From contig JAHHHR010000010.1 of NCBI GenBank assembly GCA_019359245.1, forward strand, positions 101,426 through 165,425: a stretch of DNA of 64,000 bases, read 5' to 3'. Each line of letters begins with the position of its first letter. Position 1 is the stretch's first letter. The notes below the pieces were generated by a model. The model made no database searches. It saw only the letters and a program-made list of their open reading frames with translations, and was not told the origin of the DNA. Both the position numbers and the translations under genes were made by a program. Origin of the DNA: Nostoc desertorum CM1-VF14 (lineage in GTDB: Bacteria; Cyanobacteriota; Cyanobacteriia; Cyanobacteriales; Nostocaceae). Below, piece by piece: positions 10,054 to 18,361 of this stretch.

Positions 10054-10290
10054 TTAAATTTGAAAAAGCTTATCAACTCTCTGTTCATCTAGGTTTGGAT
10101 AACGTGGTTCGCTGTCAATCAAAATACATTTCATTTTTACTCTTTTAGCCCCACATTAGTCATCTGTATAGTTATTACCAATATATATACATAAACACGC
10201 ATCAGTACCTAACTTAAGGAGTGTGTCATAGGAAATAGCCGGATGAGGTTTCCTCATACCATTTTGAATGGATGCCTCCACTATAAAAAT
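10054..10290 (-). pseudogene. HAD-family hydrolase, C-terminal remnant with in-frame stop
   Basis: In one minus-strand frame, sequence typical of a HAD phosphatase C-terminus is readable: RKPHPAISYDTLLKLGTDA (motif III lysine region), CIYIGNNYTDD (motif IV, normally GDNxxxD), then a TAA at 10156-10158. The same frame goes on with CGAKRVKMKCILIDSE and RYPNLDEQRVDKLFQI to a stop at 10054. The N-terminal half with the nucleophile Asp is absent. The changed GNN, the internal stop and the missing half all indicate a dead gene. Confidence 0.6.
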
Positions 10291-10527
10291 AAATTTGATA
10301 CTCCCATATAATTTAGGTGATAGTGATATCATGTTCGTTTGCTTACTTATTAAACTCGAAGAACCCCAACCCGCCAAAGACTATGCTTTGTCTCTCCTCC
10401 CTGCTTGGGACTGCGCTGTAAACACAAGTCTTCCAACATTTCCCCCAAAATCTCAAATTGTGTAAAGATATGGTGTTATCAGATGCATTATTTAGCGGTA
10501 AATAACGAACTCTAACATATTTGCAGT

Positions 10528-11262
10528 ATGACCAATCTCAGCGTTAACCTTAACAAAGTCGCTTTACTCAGAAATGCTCGAAGTTTCGGTAGACCGAGTG
10601 TGATTGAAGCGGCTTCTACCTGTATTAAAGCTGGCGCACAGGGAATTACAGTTCACCCACGCCCAGACCAACGACATATTAAGCCTGAAGATGTCGATGC
10701 ACTAGCGCAGATATTGACTGTTGAATTTAACATAGAAGGTAATCCGTCACCTCAATTTTTAGAGATAATCCGAAAAATAAAACCTACGCAGTGTACCTTA
10801 GTTCCCGATGCACCAGATGCTTTCACATCAGACCACGGATGGGATTTGGCTAAAGATGGCTCTTGGCTCAGACCAATTATTCGAGAACTAAAAGACCTCG
10901 GAGTTCGAGTCAGCTTGTTTATAGAAACTGACTTAACTCAAATTAAACGTGCTAAAGAGATTGGAGCCGATCGCATTGAGCTATATACAGAACCTTATGC
11001 TACAGCTTTTCGTAATGGCAATGTAGAGTCTGTATTTCAAGACTACCAAAAAGCAACACAAAAGGCTCAAGAAATTGGTTTAGGAGTGAACGCCGGGCAT
11101 GATTTAAATCTACAAAACTTAGAAAAATTTTGTTCAATTTCTGGCATACTTGAAGTGTCTATTGGTCATGCTCTGATTGCCGATGCTTTAGAGGTGGGGT
11201 TATTTACTACTGTAAGAGAGTATTTAAAAATCCTATCTTTGAACTATAGCAATCCGCTTTGA
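10528..11262 (+). CDS. pdxJ: Pyridoxine 5'-phosphate synthase PdxJ
   Basis: Protein of 244 residues, TIM-barrel family that condenses 1-deoxyxylulose 5-phosphate with aminoacetone 3-phosphate to pyridoxine 5'-phosphate in the cytosol (DXP-dependent vitamin B6 pathway). Visible marks: SVNLNKVALLRNAR (phosphate/substrate binding), GITVHPRPDQRHI (catalytic His/Arg region), NIEGNPS (catalytic Glu), SLFIETD, and GVNAGHDLNLQNL (second catalytic His). Cyanobacterial housekeeping PdxJ usually reads GVNIDHIATIRQARR and HLREDRRHI; the HPRPDQRHI version recalls the Bacteroidetes-type enzyme. It could therefore be an acquired second copy. ATG at 10528; monocistronic. Confidence 0.88.
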   Translation: MTNLSVNLNKVALLRNARSFGRPSVIEAASTCIKAGAQGITVHPRPDQRHIKPEDVDALAQILTVEFNIEGNPSPQFLEIIRKIKPTQCTLVPDAPDAFTSDHGWDLAKDGSWLRPIIRELKDLGVRVSLFIETDLTQIKRAKEIGADRIELYTEPYATAFRNGNVESVFQDYQKATQKAQEIGLGVNAGHDLNLQNLEKFCSISGILEVSIGHALIADALEVGLFTTVREYLKILSLNYSNPL

Positions 11263-11312
11263 TTTCTGTTCGCGCAGTATCGTCTTCGTCTAGCCATACT
11301 TATTTGTCTGAT

Positions 11313-11374
11313 GTGCGTTCGCGTTGGCGTAGCCTCTCGTAGAGAAGCGTCTCGCAGAGAAGCGCAAGCGCGAT
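11313..11374. repeat. Interspersed GCG-rich palindromic repeat
   Basis: The run holds overlapping short inverted and direct motifs (GCGTTCGCG, CTCTCGTAGAGAAGCG, CTCGCAGAGAAGCG) of the kind scattered between genes in Nostoc. It lies between pdxJ and the phosphatase gene. The rest of 11263-11559 is AT-rich with no gene seen. Confidence 0.5.
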
Positions 11375-11559
11375 AGGCAGGGGATAGGGAATCAGCCTTT
11401 TCGATCTGTACGGAGTTTTTTTTTTAATAAAATATTAGTTTTATATATTTAAAATTTTTCACAATAAGGGAGTTTCGAGTTTTTAAATCATTATATTTAA
11501 TCCCTAAAAAGATTTTATATCAATCTTTCATGGGCAATTAATCAAAAAATAACTATTTT

Positions 11560-12153
11560 ATGGCTGCAAACAACAACTTGCAATATTCAAAAGTCAGACA
11601 GTTAAAGATGTATAAATTTGCCCCAGCTTGGGAAAACGAGCAAATAGCTTTTGGGGCTGCGCGACCTGGATACACTAACAATAAGGTTCAGGATTGGATA
11701 GACTTTATGAAGTACCAAAATATCAAGCGAGTTTGCTGTATTCTTACTGCTGAACAGCTAGCTTATTACTCTAAACTTCTAGATACTTATAAACATGAAT
11801 TTGGCAATCAACTAGTTTGTTGGGCACCAATTGCAGATTTCCATCTATGTGATTTAGAAACCCTCACACAAAAAATACTTCCTTTCTTAATAGAAGCAGA
11901 TAAACAAAATGAAAAAGTCGTTGTACATTGCTCTGGTGGAATTGGACGTACTGGATATGTGTTAGCTGCATGGCTAGTGAGTATCAGAGGATTATCAAAT
12001 CAAGCTGCAATAGCTGCTGTCAAAAGAACAGGTAGAAATCCTTATGAGGCTGCAATAGCTGCTGTGTTAAAAGGTAGAAATCCTTTGAAAGTTGTAAAAG
12101 AGCTTGATGTGCTTCTGAATGATTGCCGTTTAGCAATGTATAAAGTTGTTTAA
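11560..12153 (+). CDS. Protein tyrosine/dual-specificity phosphatase family protein
   Basis: Protein of 197 residues with the CX5R signature in VVHCSGGIGRTGYVLAAW (catalytic Cys and Arg of the P-loop) and an upstream Asp-containing segment (APIADFHLCD) that could supply the general acid. Members hydrolyse phosphotyrosine or related phosphomonoesters. Near the C-terminus the stretch AAIAAV...GRNP occurs twice in tandem (about residues 148-176), encoded by a DNA duplication of about 45 bases at 12002-12086. The next gene follows after 46 bases and may be co-transcribed. Confidence 0.8.
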   Translation: MAANNNLQYSKVRQLKMYKFAPAWENEQIAFGAARPGYTNNKVQDWIDFMKYQNIKRVCCILTAEQLAYYSKLLDTYKHEFGNQLVCWAPIADFHLCDLETLTQKILPFLIEADKQNEKVVVHCSGGIGRTGYVLAAWLVSIRGLSNQAAIAAVKRTGRNPYEAAIAAVLKGRNPLKVVKELDVLLNDCRLAMYKVV

Positions 12154-12199
12154 TTTTGCTATTATCCTGTTTAATCAGTGTATTGACGAGGTAAATTCT

Positions 12200-12904
12200 A
12201 TGGCAATGGTTCTAGATAAAGTAGTTCCTTTTGGGAGATCAATGGATGAATATATAAAAATATTCAATTTAACAAATGCAGATTTAAATAAAAAAATCAT
12301 TGGGATTGGGGATGGGCCAGCAAGCTTTAATGCAGAAATGACACATCAGGGTAAAAGTGTAATTTCTGTTGATCCACTATACCAATTTTCCAGTGATGAA
12401 ATATTGCAAAGATTTAATGAAGTGGTGGATAACATCATTAACCAAGTCAGGGCTACATCGAATGATTGGGTATGGAGCTATCATAAATCTCCAGATGATT
12501 TACGACAGAATCGAGTGAAAGTTATTCAAGAATTTCTGTCTGATTATGAAACTGGCAAAAAGAGCAACAGATACACAGTCGGTGAATTTCCTAAATTAGC
12601 ATTTAAAAATCAAGGATTTGATATAGCTCTTTGTTCGCATTTATTATTTTTATATTCAGATCACCTCGATTACGATTTTCACCTCAATTCTATAGGTGAG
12701 ATGCTGCGTATTGCTAAAGAAATCCGAATATTTCCTCTCATAACTTTAATGTGGAAACATTCACAACATTTAGATAAACTAGTTAAATATTACACTTTAA
12801 ATGGTTACAAGGTAGATATTGAAAAGGTTGAATACGAATTTCAACCTGGTGGAAATAAAATGTTGAAGATAACCAGAGATATTAATGTAATTCATAATGT
12901 TTAA
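12200..12904 (+). CDS. Predicted SAM-dependent methyltransferase-like protein
   Basis: About 234 residues from ATG 12200, which is preceded by GACGAGG; the open frame extends upstream, but that part is not protein-like and overlaps the phosphatase gene. A Rossmann-type motif I (IIGIGDGPASFNAEM) and the acidic end of strand 2 (SVISVDPLY) mark the SAM site, and FDIALCSHLLFLYSD fits motif IV. Substrate unknown. The last part (QPGGNKMLKITR) resembles the closing strand of class I methyltransferases. Likely in one transcript with the phosphatase. Confidence 0.65.
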   Translation: MAMVLDKVVPFGRSMDEYIKIFNLTNADLNKKIIGIGDGPASFNAEMTHQGKSVISVDPLYQFSSDEILQRFNEVVDNIINQVRATSNDWVWSYHKSPDDLRQNRVKVIQEFLSDYETGKKSNRYTVGEFPKLAFKNQGFDIALCSHLLFLYSDHLDYDFHLNSIGEMLRIAKEIRIFPLITLMWKHSQHLDKLVKYYTLNGYKVDIEKVEYEFQPGGNKMLKITRDINVIHNV

Positions 12905-12951
12905 ATGCTTGTAGCAGTTCTCTCTTGGGTGCAGTACAGTTTTGACCTCAC

Positions 12952-12988
12952 TTCCATTCCTCTCTCGTTTTAGGAGAGAGGAATGGAA
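12952..12988. terminator. Perfect 15-bp hairpin between convergent genes
   Basis: TTCCATTCCTCTCTC (12952-12966) pairs perfectly with GAGAGAGGAATGGAA (12974-12988) around a 7-base loop, followed by TTTTA on the plus strand. It sits between the methyltransferase gene and the convergent repeat-protein gene and can end transcription from the left; similar hairpins are also common as dispersed repeats. Confidence 0.6.
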
Positions 12989-13180
12989 TTTTACTCCCCA
13001 ACCTAGGTAGGGAAGGGGTTGGGGGTTAAGTCCGTATTAAACTCAACTGCAAACTGTTAACTTTTACATCAGGTGAAATTTTGAATTAGCGATCGCACAT
13101 CGCGTCATTAAAAGGTAGAAAAACCCATATTTTGGGATAAGTTCTAACTTCAATTCGCCCTTAAAGTCATGCAATTGGCA

Positions 13181-13540
13181 CTAAGTAGTTGGGAAACTAC
13201 TGTCACCAGCACCAGAAATTGGTGGTATATTGCCTTCTTGTGGAATTCCATACTTAGCAAAGTCGAAACTGCCAGCCGTTGGAATTCCAGAGCTACCCAA
13301 ACTAAAGCTGCCTTCTTGTGGAATACCATACTTAGCAGAATCGAAGCTTCCTTCTTGTGGAATACCATACTTAGCAGAATCGAAACTACCTTCTTTTGGA
13401 ATCCCATACTCATCAAAATCAAAGCTGTCAGCCGTTGGGATGCCAAAAGCGCCTCCAGGTGCGAAAGGATCGCTGGGGTTGCTAGCTTGATCACCACCAT
13501 TAACGGGATTACTAAAAACAGAATTTGAATCAGATGCCAT
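13181..13540 (-). CDS. Small protein with six 13-residue repeats (GIPxxGSFDxxKY type)
   Basis: Protein of 119 residues. After a non-repetitive, Ser/Asn/Pro-rich leader of about 31 residues (MASDSNSVFSNPV...) come five full 13-residue units and a partial sixth: FGIPTADSFDFDE, YGIPKEGSFDSAK, YGIPQEGSFDSAK, YGIPQEGSFSLGS, SGIPTAGSFDFAK, YGIPQEGN. The start is strongly supported by AGGAGG ten bases upstream of ATG 13540. There is no cysteine, no signal peptide and no membrane segment; the protein is probably disordered. I do not recognise the family. It might be a structural or secreted repeat protein, or a precursor cut between units; no processing enzyme is adjacent. Because the repeat length is a multiple of three, other frames are also open here, but only this one has a ribosome binding site. 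Confidence 0.7.
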   Translation of the reverse strand: MASDSNSVFSNPVNGGDQASNPSDPFAPGGAFGIPTADSFDFDEYGIPKEGSFDSAKYGIPQEGSFDSAKYGIPQEGSFSLGSSGIPTAGSFDFAKYGIPQEGNIPPISGAGDSSFPTT

Positions 13541-13967
13541 TAAAATTAATCCTCCTATTAGGACATAAATTTTGCTTCATTTATAAATGTCAAAAAAGTA
13601 CAATTAAGCTTTTTTATTGTTTTTTTATTGCTAATTTTGAGCTTTTAGGACTGAATTAGAGAGTGTTTTTATGAAATTTACCGACTAAAAATGACCTGTA
13701 ATTTACTCTGGTTATACCGATAAATATAAAAAAAATAATTTATGTTTACAATGAGAAATCTTTAGATGCTTATGTCAAATCTTTAGATACTTTTACTATT
13801 GAAATTTGTAGGTTAAGATCACTTAAATCGGTACAAATTGGACTTGACAAATGGGCATTATGAGTAAAAAGATAGCAATGCTGTTTTAAAATTTCAAGAA
13901 ACAGATTACTCTTGGATAAATCCGATTTGATTACGTGAAAAAATCTAAGTGTATGTAAGGTGCGTTA
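13541..13967. other. AT-rich intergenic region
   Basis: Very AT-rich stretch upstream of the repeat-protein gene (minus strand). It should hold that gene's promoter, but no unambiguous -35/-10 pair stands out. No coding sequence or structured element seen. Confidence 0.4.
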
Positions 13968-14117
13968 GGGCGGAGTCCAATCCGTTCGGTTAAGGAATTT
14001 CTTTGTTTAGGCAGGCAGGGGGAGCAGGGGAAGAAGAGAAGCAGGGGGAGAGAAGAATTACTGAACAATTGCCTTCTTTCCTCGCCTGCTTATCCGAACC
14101 GTATTGGGGCGGAGTCC
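13968..14117. mobile_element. Miniature inverted-repeat element with 11-bp target duplication
   Basis: The element proper spans 13979-14105. Its ends AATCCGTTCGGTTAAG and (reverse complement) AATACGGTTCGGATAAG form terminal inverted repeats. It is flanked on both sides by GGGCGGAGTCC (13968-13978 and 14107-14117), an apparent target-site duplication. The interior is a G-rich run of AGCAGGGG-like units with no coding capacity. A relative with the same ends lies at 19908-20028. The outer flanks (GTGCGTTA left, TAACGCAC right) are themselves complementary, so the element seems to have landed inside an older palindrome. Confidence 0.65.
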
Positions 14118-14223
14118 TTAACGCACTAAAGTGTAGATTTACAGCAGATTGCAACTTCTCTACGTTCCCTGCGGGATGCTACGCAAACGCCAGAGGCTAC
14201 GCCAAGGTGAGGTACAGATAATC

Positions 14224-14252
14224 GTAGGGGCATAACATGCTGTGTCCCTACC
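14224..14252. repeat. Interspersed GTAGGGGCA palindrome
   Basis: GTAGGGGCATAACA and TGCTGTGTCCCTAC form an imperfect hairpin typical of Nostoc intergenic repeats. A relative lies near 37518-37550. It is downstream of recN (minus strand) by about 35 bases. Confidence 0.45.
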
Positions 14253-14286
14253 CATGTACTTCATCTATCTGAAATACGCTGTATCT

Positions 14287-16035
14287 TTAATTTTTAATTT
14301 TTTGACGATGGTTAGCAGCTTGTAATAACAGAGATTCTGCAAAAGCGATCGCATCACTTGCAGATTTACCACCAGCTAACTGTGCTAGTTCTTCCCGGCG
14401 TGTGCTTAAATTATCCAATGTAGTAACTCGCACAACAGTACGCTGCTCAGTGTTACCATTGTTGGCTTTTTTCCCTTTACCTTGATTGACAGTTTGCTTG
14501 TCGACGCGGAAATGGCAATCGGCCATTGCCGCAACTAAAGGCTGGTGAGTAACACACAATACTTGGTTACGTTGACTTAGCTGGTGTAATTTTTCCGCGA
14601 TTGCTTGAGCTACCCTTCCCGAAACCCCGACATCAATTTCATCAAAAACCATTGTTCCAGCCACATCAACCTGAGAAAAACAAGCTTTCAGCGCCAGTAA
14701 AAAGCGGCTCATTTCTCCGCCAGAGGCAACTTCCGTTAAAGGTTGCAGTGGTTCTCCAGGGTTGGAACTAAATGTAAAAGTAATTTTATCTGCTCCCATA
14801 GCAGTTGGGAAAGCTGGTAATATTTCAACCAGAAATTTCACCTTTTCCATCGCTAGGGGCTTGAGTTCAGCTATCAAATGTGATTCTAAATTAGCAGCTG
14901 CCTTACTCCGCAATTGAGTTAACTGATTACTTGCTTGGGTGAGTTTCTCAAAACACACCTTTTCTTGCTGTTCTAACTTTTCGATAGATTGTTCGCTGTC
15001 GTTAAGTTGGCCTAATTCCCCTTGGATACGTCGGTAATAAGCGATCGCTTCTGTAAGTGTCGGCCCATACTTGCGGCAAATTTGCTTTAATTCCTGAATT
15101 CGTTCTTCCACCTCTTCCAACCGGTGCGGATCGGCTTCTAATCCATCGCCATAAGCATTAATCTGCCTTCCCACTTCCATTACCGCAGCTTGCGCGTCCC
15201 GCACCAATTCTAATAGGGGTTGCAGTTGGGTATCATATTCCACCATGTCATTTAATATCGCCTCACTGTCTCCCAATAAATCACCTGCGGCGGGAGTTTC
15301 ATTATCGTTTTGATACAAAGCCTGATAAACCTTGTAACTCATTTGTTGCAAATCGACGACATGATTTAGGCGTTCCCGTTCTTGTCCCAACTGTTCCAAT
15401 TCATCAGGTTCGCACAGATTGGCTGCTCCCAATTCTTGCACTTGATAAGTGAGCAAGTCGAGTTGTTGCAACCGTTCCCGTTCTGATGTGCGGCGTTTTT
15501 CTAGTGCTAAATGCGTCTGTTGGTAAGCACTGAAGCTAGTGGCAACTTTATGACGCTGCTGCATCAGAGAGTCACCGCCATATAAATCCAACCAATCGCG
15601 GACTTGAGCAGATTGTCCCACTTGTACGGTTTGACCTTGGGCTGTGATTTCCACCAAGCGATCGCGCATTCCTCCCATAATCTGCCGATTTACCAACACG
15701 CCATTCACCCGCGATCGACTGCGGATATTACTAGCAGTAGCTGTGATTTCTCGGCTAATGACTACGGAATTTTCATCAAGCAAATCTATTTCTTGTTCGG
15801 TCAACCAAGCAGCTAGGGGGGCGTTTGAGGTGAAAGTAGCTTCTACCATTGCCCGACTTGTCCCTGTGCGAATGACTCGACTAGAGACTTTACCACCCAA
15901 AGCCGCATCAATGGCATCCAAGATAATCGATTTTCCAGCGCCAGTTTCACCTGTCAACACATTTAGTCCCGCGCCAAATTCCAATTCCAGTTGGTCAATT
16001 AGGGCAAAGTTTTCAATTCGCAGGCAAAGCAACAT
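14287..16035 (-). CDS. recN: DNA repair protein RecN
   Basis: SMC-like ATPase of double-strand-break repair, cytosolic, about 582 residues from the chosen start. Visible parts: Walker A LTGETGAGKS near the N-terminus, two long coiled-coil arms rich in L/E/Q around a central hinge, the ABC signature VASGGEMSRFLLALK, Walker B TMVFDEIDVGVSG, and the switch His region LCVTHQPLVAAM. The frame continues 25 codons upstream to 16110, but RecN proteins start at MLLCLRIENFALI, so ATG 16035 is preferred (GGAG lies 15 bases upstream). The C-terminal DNLSTRREELAQLAGG is typical. Confidence 0.96.
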   Translation of the reverse strand: MLLCLRIENFALIDQLELEFGAGLNVLTGETGAGKSIILDAIDAALGGKVSSRVIRTGTSRAMVEATFTSNAPLAAWLTEQEIDLLDENSVVISREITATASNIRSRSRVNGVLVNRQIMGGMRDRLVEITAQGQTVQVGQSAQVRDWLDLYGGDSLMQQRHKVATSFSAYQQTHLALEKRRTSERERLQQLDLLTYQVQELGAANLCEPDELEQLGQERERLNHVVDLQQMSYKVYQALYQNDNETPAAGDLLGDSEAILNDMVEYDTQLQPLLELVRDAQAAVMEVGRQINAYGDGLEADPHRLEEVEERIQELKQICRKYGPTLTEAIAYYRRIQGELGQLNDSEQSIEKLEQQEKVCFEKLTQASNQLTQLRSKAAANLESHLIAELKPLAMEKVKFLVEILPAFPTAMGADKITFTFSSNPGEPLQPLTEVASGGEMSRFLLALKACFSQVDVAGTMVFDEIDVGVSGRVAQAIAEKLHQLSQRNQVLCVTHQPLVAAMADCHFRVDKQTVNQGKGKKANNGNTEQRTVVRVTTLDNLSTRREELAQLAGGKSASDAIAFAESLLLQAANHRQKIKN

Positions 16036-16164
16036 CAAGCCAAATTCTCCATGAGGGCAGATGCCAGATACTTCTAACTTAGAAGACAATGAGTATGAGC
16101 TTTCGGGCAACTAGCAATACCTACTAATATTGAACTAGGATGCCCGTTTAAGTGTAGCAAACTA

Positions 16165-16273
16165 CTGGGGACTGGGGATTGGGTACTGGGTACTGGGTAT
16201 TGGAAAAAATTAGTTGAGCCTAATCCTCTATATATAATCTAATTCCCAGTCCTTAATCCCCAGTACCCAATTC
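16165..16273. repeat. Degenerate GGGTACTGGG tandem repeat with inverted partner
   Basis: On the left, ACTGGGGATTGGGTACTGGG-type units repeat four to five times; on the right the complementary TTCCCAGTCCTTAATCCCCA and CAGTACCCAATT follow, giving a long imperfect hairpin between the divergent recN and AarF-family genes. Confidence 0.55.
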
Positions 16274-16327
16274 TTCAACATATTGTTACAATCCTTAATG
16301 TGATCGTTCTGACTGGTGGCCTTTTTC

Positions 16328-18319
16328 ATGATTGTTAAGACACTTCCCCCTAGTTCCCGACCGATTCAGGAGGACAGTCGCAACGGCACAAATAGCCGAG
16401 GCGAACTGGACGTTATTGATGTAGTGCCAGAAGATGGTACACCAGGCTTAGTTGTACGCTCGCCAAGACTCTTAGCAGCCCAACAGTTGAGGACAGCAGC
16501 CCAACCTGAGACGCTTTACGATCCTGTGGTCATAGCGGCGCATTACCAAAACAGGCCCCTACAAGTTGTACGGCGGATTTTCGCCGTGTTGGGGCCAGCT
16601 CTATCCTTTGCTTTTGGGTTGTGGTCGGATAGTAAACGGGGAATTGTCGTCAAAAATGACCGCCGCCGAGCCACTCAGCTACGAGTATTGCTGACCAAAT
16701 TAGGGCCTGCTTACATCAAAATTGGGCAAGCTTTATCTACTAGACCGGATCTGGTTCCTCCCGTATTCCTAGAAGAATTAACTAAGCTACAAGACCAATT
16801 ACCGCCTTTTCCCAACGAAATTGCTTACCAGTTTATCAAAGAAGAATTAGGCGCTCCTCCAGAAGAGGTTTACGCCGAACTCTCGGCCCAGCCAATTGCT
16901 GCGGCTTCATTGGGACAAGTTTATAAAGGTAAACTAAAAACTGGTGAAGAAGTCGCTGTTAAAGTTCAACGCCCTGACTTAAGAGAGGGTATTACCATTG
17001 ACTTGTATATTTTGCGTAACCTCGCTGCTTGGGTGCAGAAAAAGGTCAAACGGGTAAGAAGTGACTTAGTTGGGATTCTTGATGAATTAGGCGATCGCAT
17101 TTTTGAAGAGATGGATTACATCCATGAAGGCGAAAATGCCGAGCGATTTTTCCAGTTATACGGTCACATGAAAGACGTATATGTACCGAAAATTTACTGG
17201 GAATACACCAATCGCCGCGTCTTGACGATGGAGTGGATTAACGGCACTAAATTAACCCAGACAGAAGAAATTAGCGCCCAAGGCATAGATGCTCGTTATC
17301 TAATTGAAGTCGGTGTGCAGTGTTCTCTGCGCCAGCTGCTAGAACATGGATTTTTCCATGCAGATCCCCACCCTGGTAATTTGTTAGCAACAACCGATGG
17401 TAAGTTAGCTTACCTCGACTTTGGGATGATGAGCGAGATTAAGCCACCACAGCGCTATGGATTAATAGAAGCGATCGTCCACGTTGTTAACCGCGACTTT
17501 GAAGGATTAGCAAAAGACTACGTTAAGTTAGATTTCTTATCACCAGAAACCGATTTAACACCAATTATCCCAGCCTTTGCTAGAGTCTTTGCTGATGCCC
17601 AAGGAGCCAGCGTTGCCGAACTTAACATTAAAAGTATCACCGATGAACTATCGGCTTTGATGTATGAGTATCCTTTCCGTGTACCGCCCTACTATGCCTT
17701 AATTATTCGCTCCCTCGTGACGCTGGAAGGTATTGCGATATATATAGATCCTAACTTTAAAGTCCTCAGCGAAGCTTATCCCTACGTTTCTAAACGCCTG
17801 TTAACCGATCCAGCACCGCAATTAAGAGCATCATTGCAAGATTTGCTATTTAAAGATGGCAGATTTCGCTGGAACCGCTTAGAAAACTTGTTAAAAAATG
17901 CGCGTAATAGTCAAGACTACGACTTTAATTTAGTGCTGAATCAGGGGATAGAATTTCTGGCATCTGAACGCGGTGCTTTTATTCGTGACAAGCTAGTAGA
18001 TGAATCTGTTAACGGACTCGATGCTTTAGGTAAAAATGTTTTGCATAACTTCACCTATTTGCTGCGGGAACGCGTTGGGTTGACAGCAGTTAATGAAACT
18101 CCGGCGGCGACAGTTGAGCAACAACAAACCTTGGAGCATATCAAACGTATATTAGGTATTCTTAGAGAAACACGAGGCTTTGACCCAGTGCAACTTGCGC
18201 CGCAAATTGCCCAGTTATTGGTAAATTCAGATGTGCAACGTTTGGGTCAACAAATTGCTAACCGCTTCACGCAAAAGGCTGTAGCCAGGTTAATTCGGCA
18301 ATTATTGACAGCCTATTAA
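16328..18319 (+). CDS. ABC1/AarF/UbiB-family atypical kinase
   Basis: About 663 residues. UbiB-family hallmarks are present: the KxGQ motif in YIKIGQALSTRPDLVP, the Ala-rich nucleotide loop AAASLGQVYKG in place of a Gly-rich loop, the catalytic-lysine strand VAVKVQRP, HADPHPGNLL and the metal-binding YLDFGMM. Members are membrane-associated ATPase/kinase-like proteins linked to quinone or isoprenoid-lipid metabolism; cyanobacteria and plastids have several. The C-terminus carries extra helices, as in plastoglobule ABC1K proteins. The frame opens at GTG 16316, four codons before ATG 16328; either may be used and neither has a strong ribosome binding site. Divergent from recN. Confidence 0.9.
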   Translation: MIVKTLPPSSRPIQEDSRNGTNSRGELDVIDVVPEDGTPGLVVRSPRLLAAQQLRTAAQPETLYDPVVIAAHYQNRPLQVVRRIFAVLGPALSFAFGLWSDSKRGIVVKNDRRRATQLRVLLTKLGPAYIKIGQALSTRPDLVPPVFLEELTKLQDQLPPFPNEIAYQFIKEELGAPPEEVYAELSAQPIAAASLGQVYKGKLKTGEEVAVKVQRPDLREGITIDLYILRNLAAWVQKKVKRVRSDLVGILDELGDRIFEEMDYIHEGENAERFFQLYGHMKDVYVPKIYWEYTNRRVLTMEWINGTKLTQTEEISAQGIDARYLIEVGVQCSLRQLLEHGFFHADPHPGNLLATTDGKLAYLDFGMMSEIKPPQRYGLIEAIVHVVNRDFEGLAKDYVKLDFLSPETDLTPIIPAFARVFADAQGASVAELNIKSITDELSALMYEYPFRVPPYYALIIRSLVTLEGIAIYIDPNFKVLSEAYPYVSKRLLTDPAPQLRASLQDLLFKDGRFRWNRLENLLKNARNSQDYDFNLVLNQGIEFLASERGAFIRDKLVDESVNGLDALGKNVLHNFTYLLRERVGLTAVNETPAATVEQQQTLEHIKRILGILRETRGFDPVQLAPQIAQLLVNSDVQRLGQQIANRFTQKAVARLIRQLLTAY

Positions 18320-18361
18320 GCTCATCTCACACCTAAAAGGGGATGGGATAACACCAAAGAC

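Noticed and set aside
13169..13528. Plus-strand open frames opposite the repeat protein (also 13230-13490)
   Set aside because: Open only because the 39-base repeat is a multiple of three; no ribosome binding site, whereas the minus-strand gene has AGGAGG.
14003..14221. 72-codon plus-strand frame
   Set aside because: It runs through the mobile element, its G-rich interior and interspersed palindromes; the product is low-complexity.
15604..16054. Plus-strand frames within recN
   Set aside because: Antisense shadows of a clearly coding gene.
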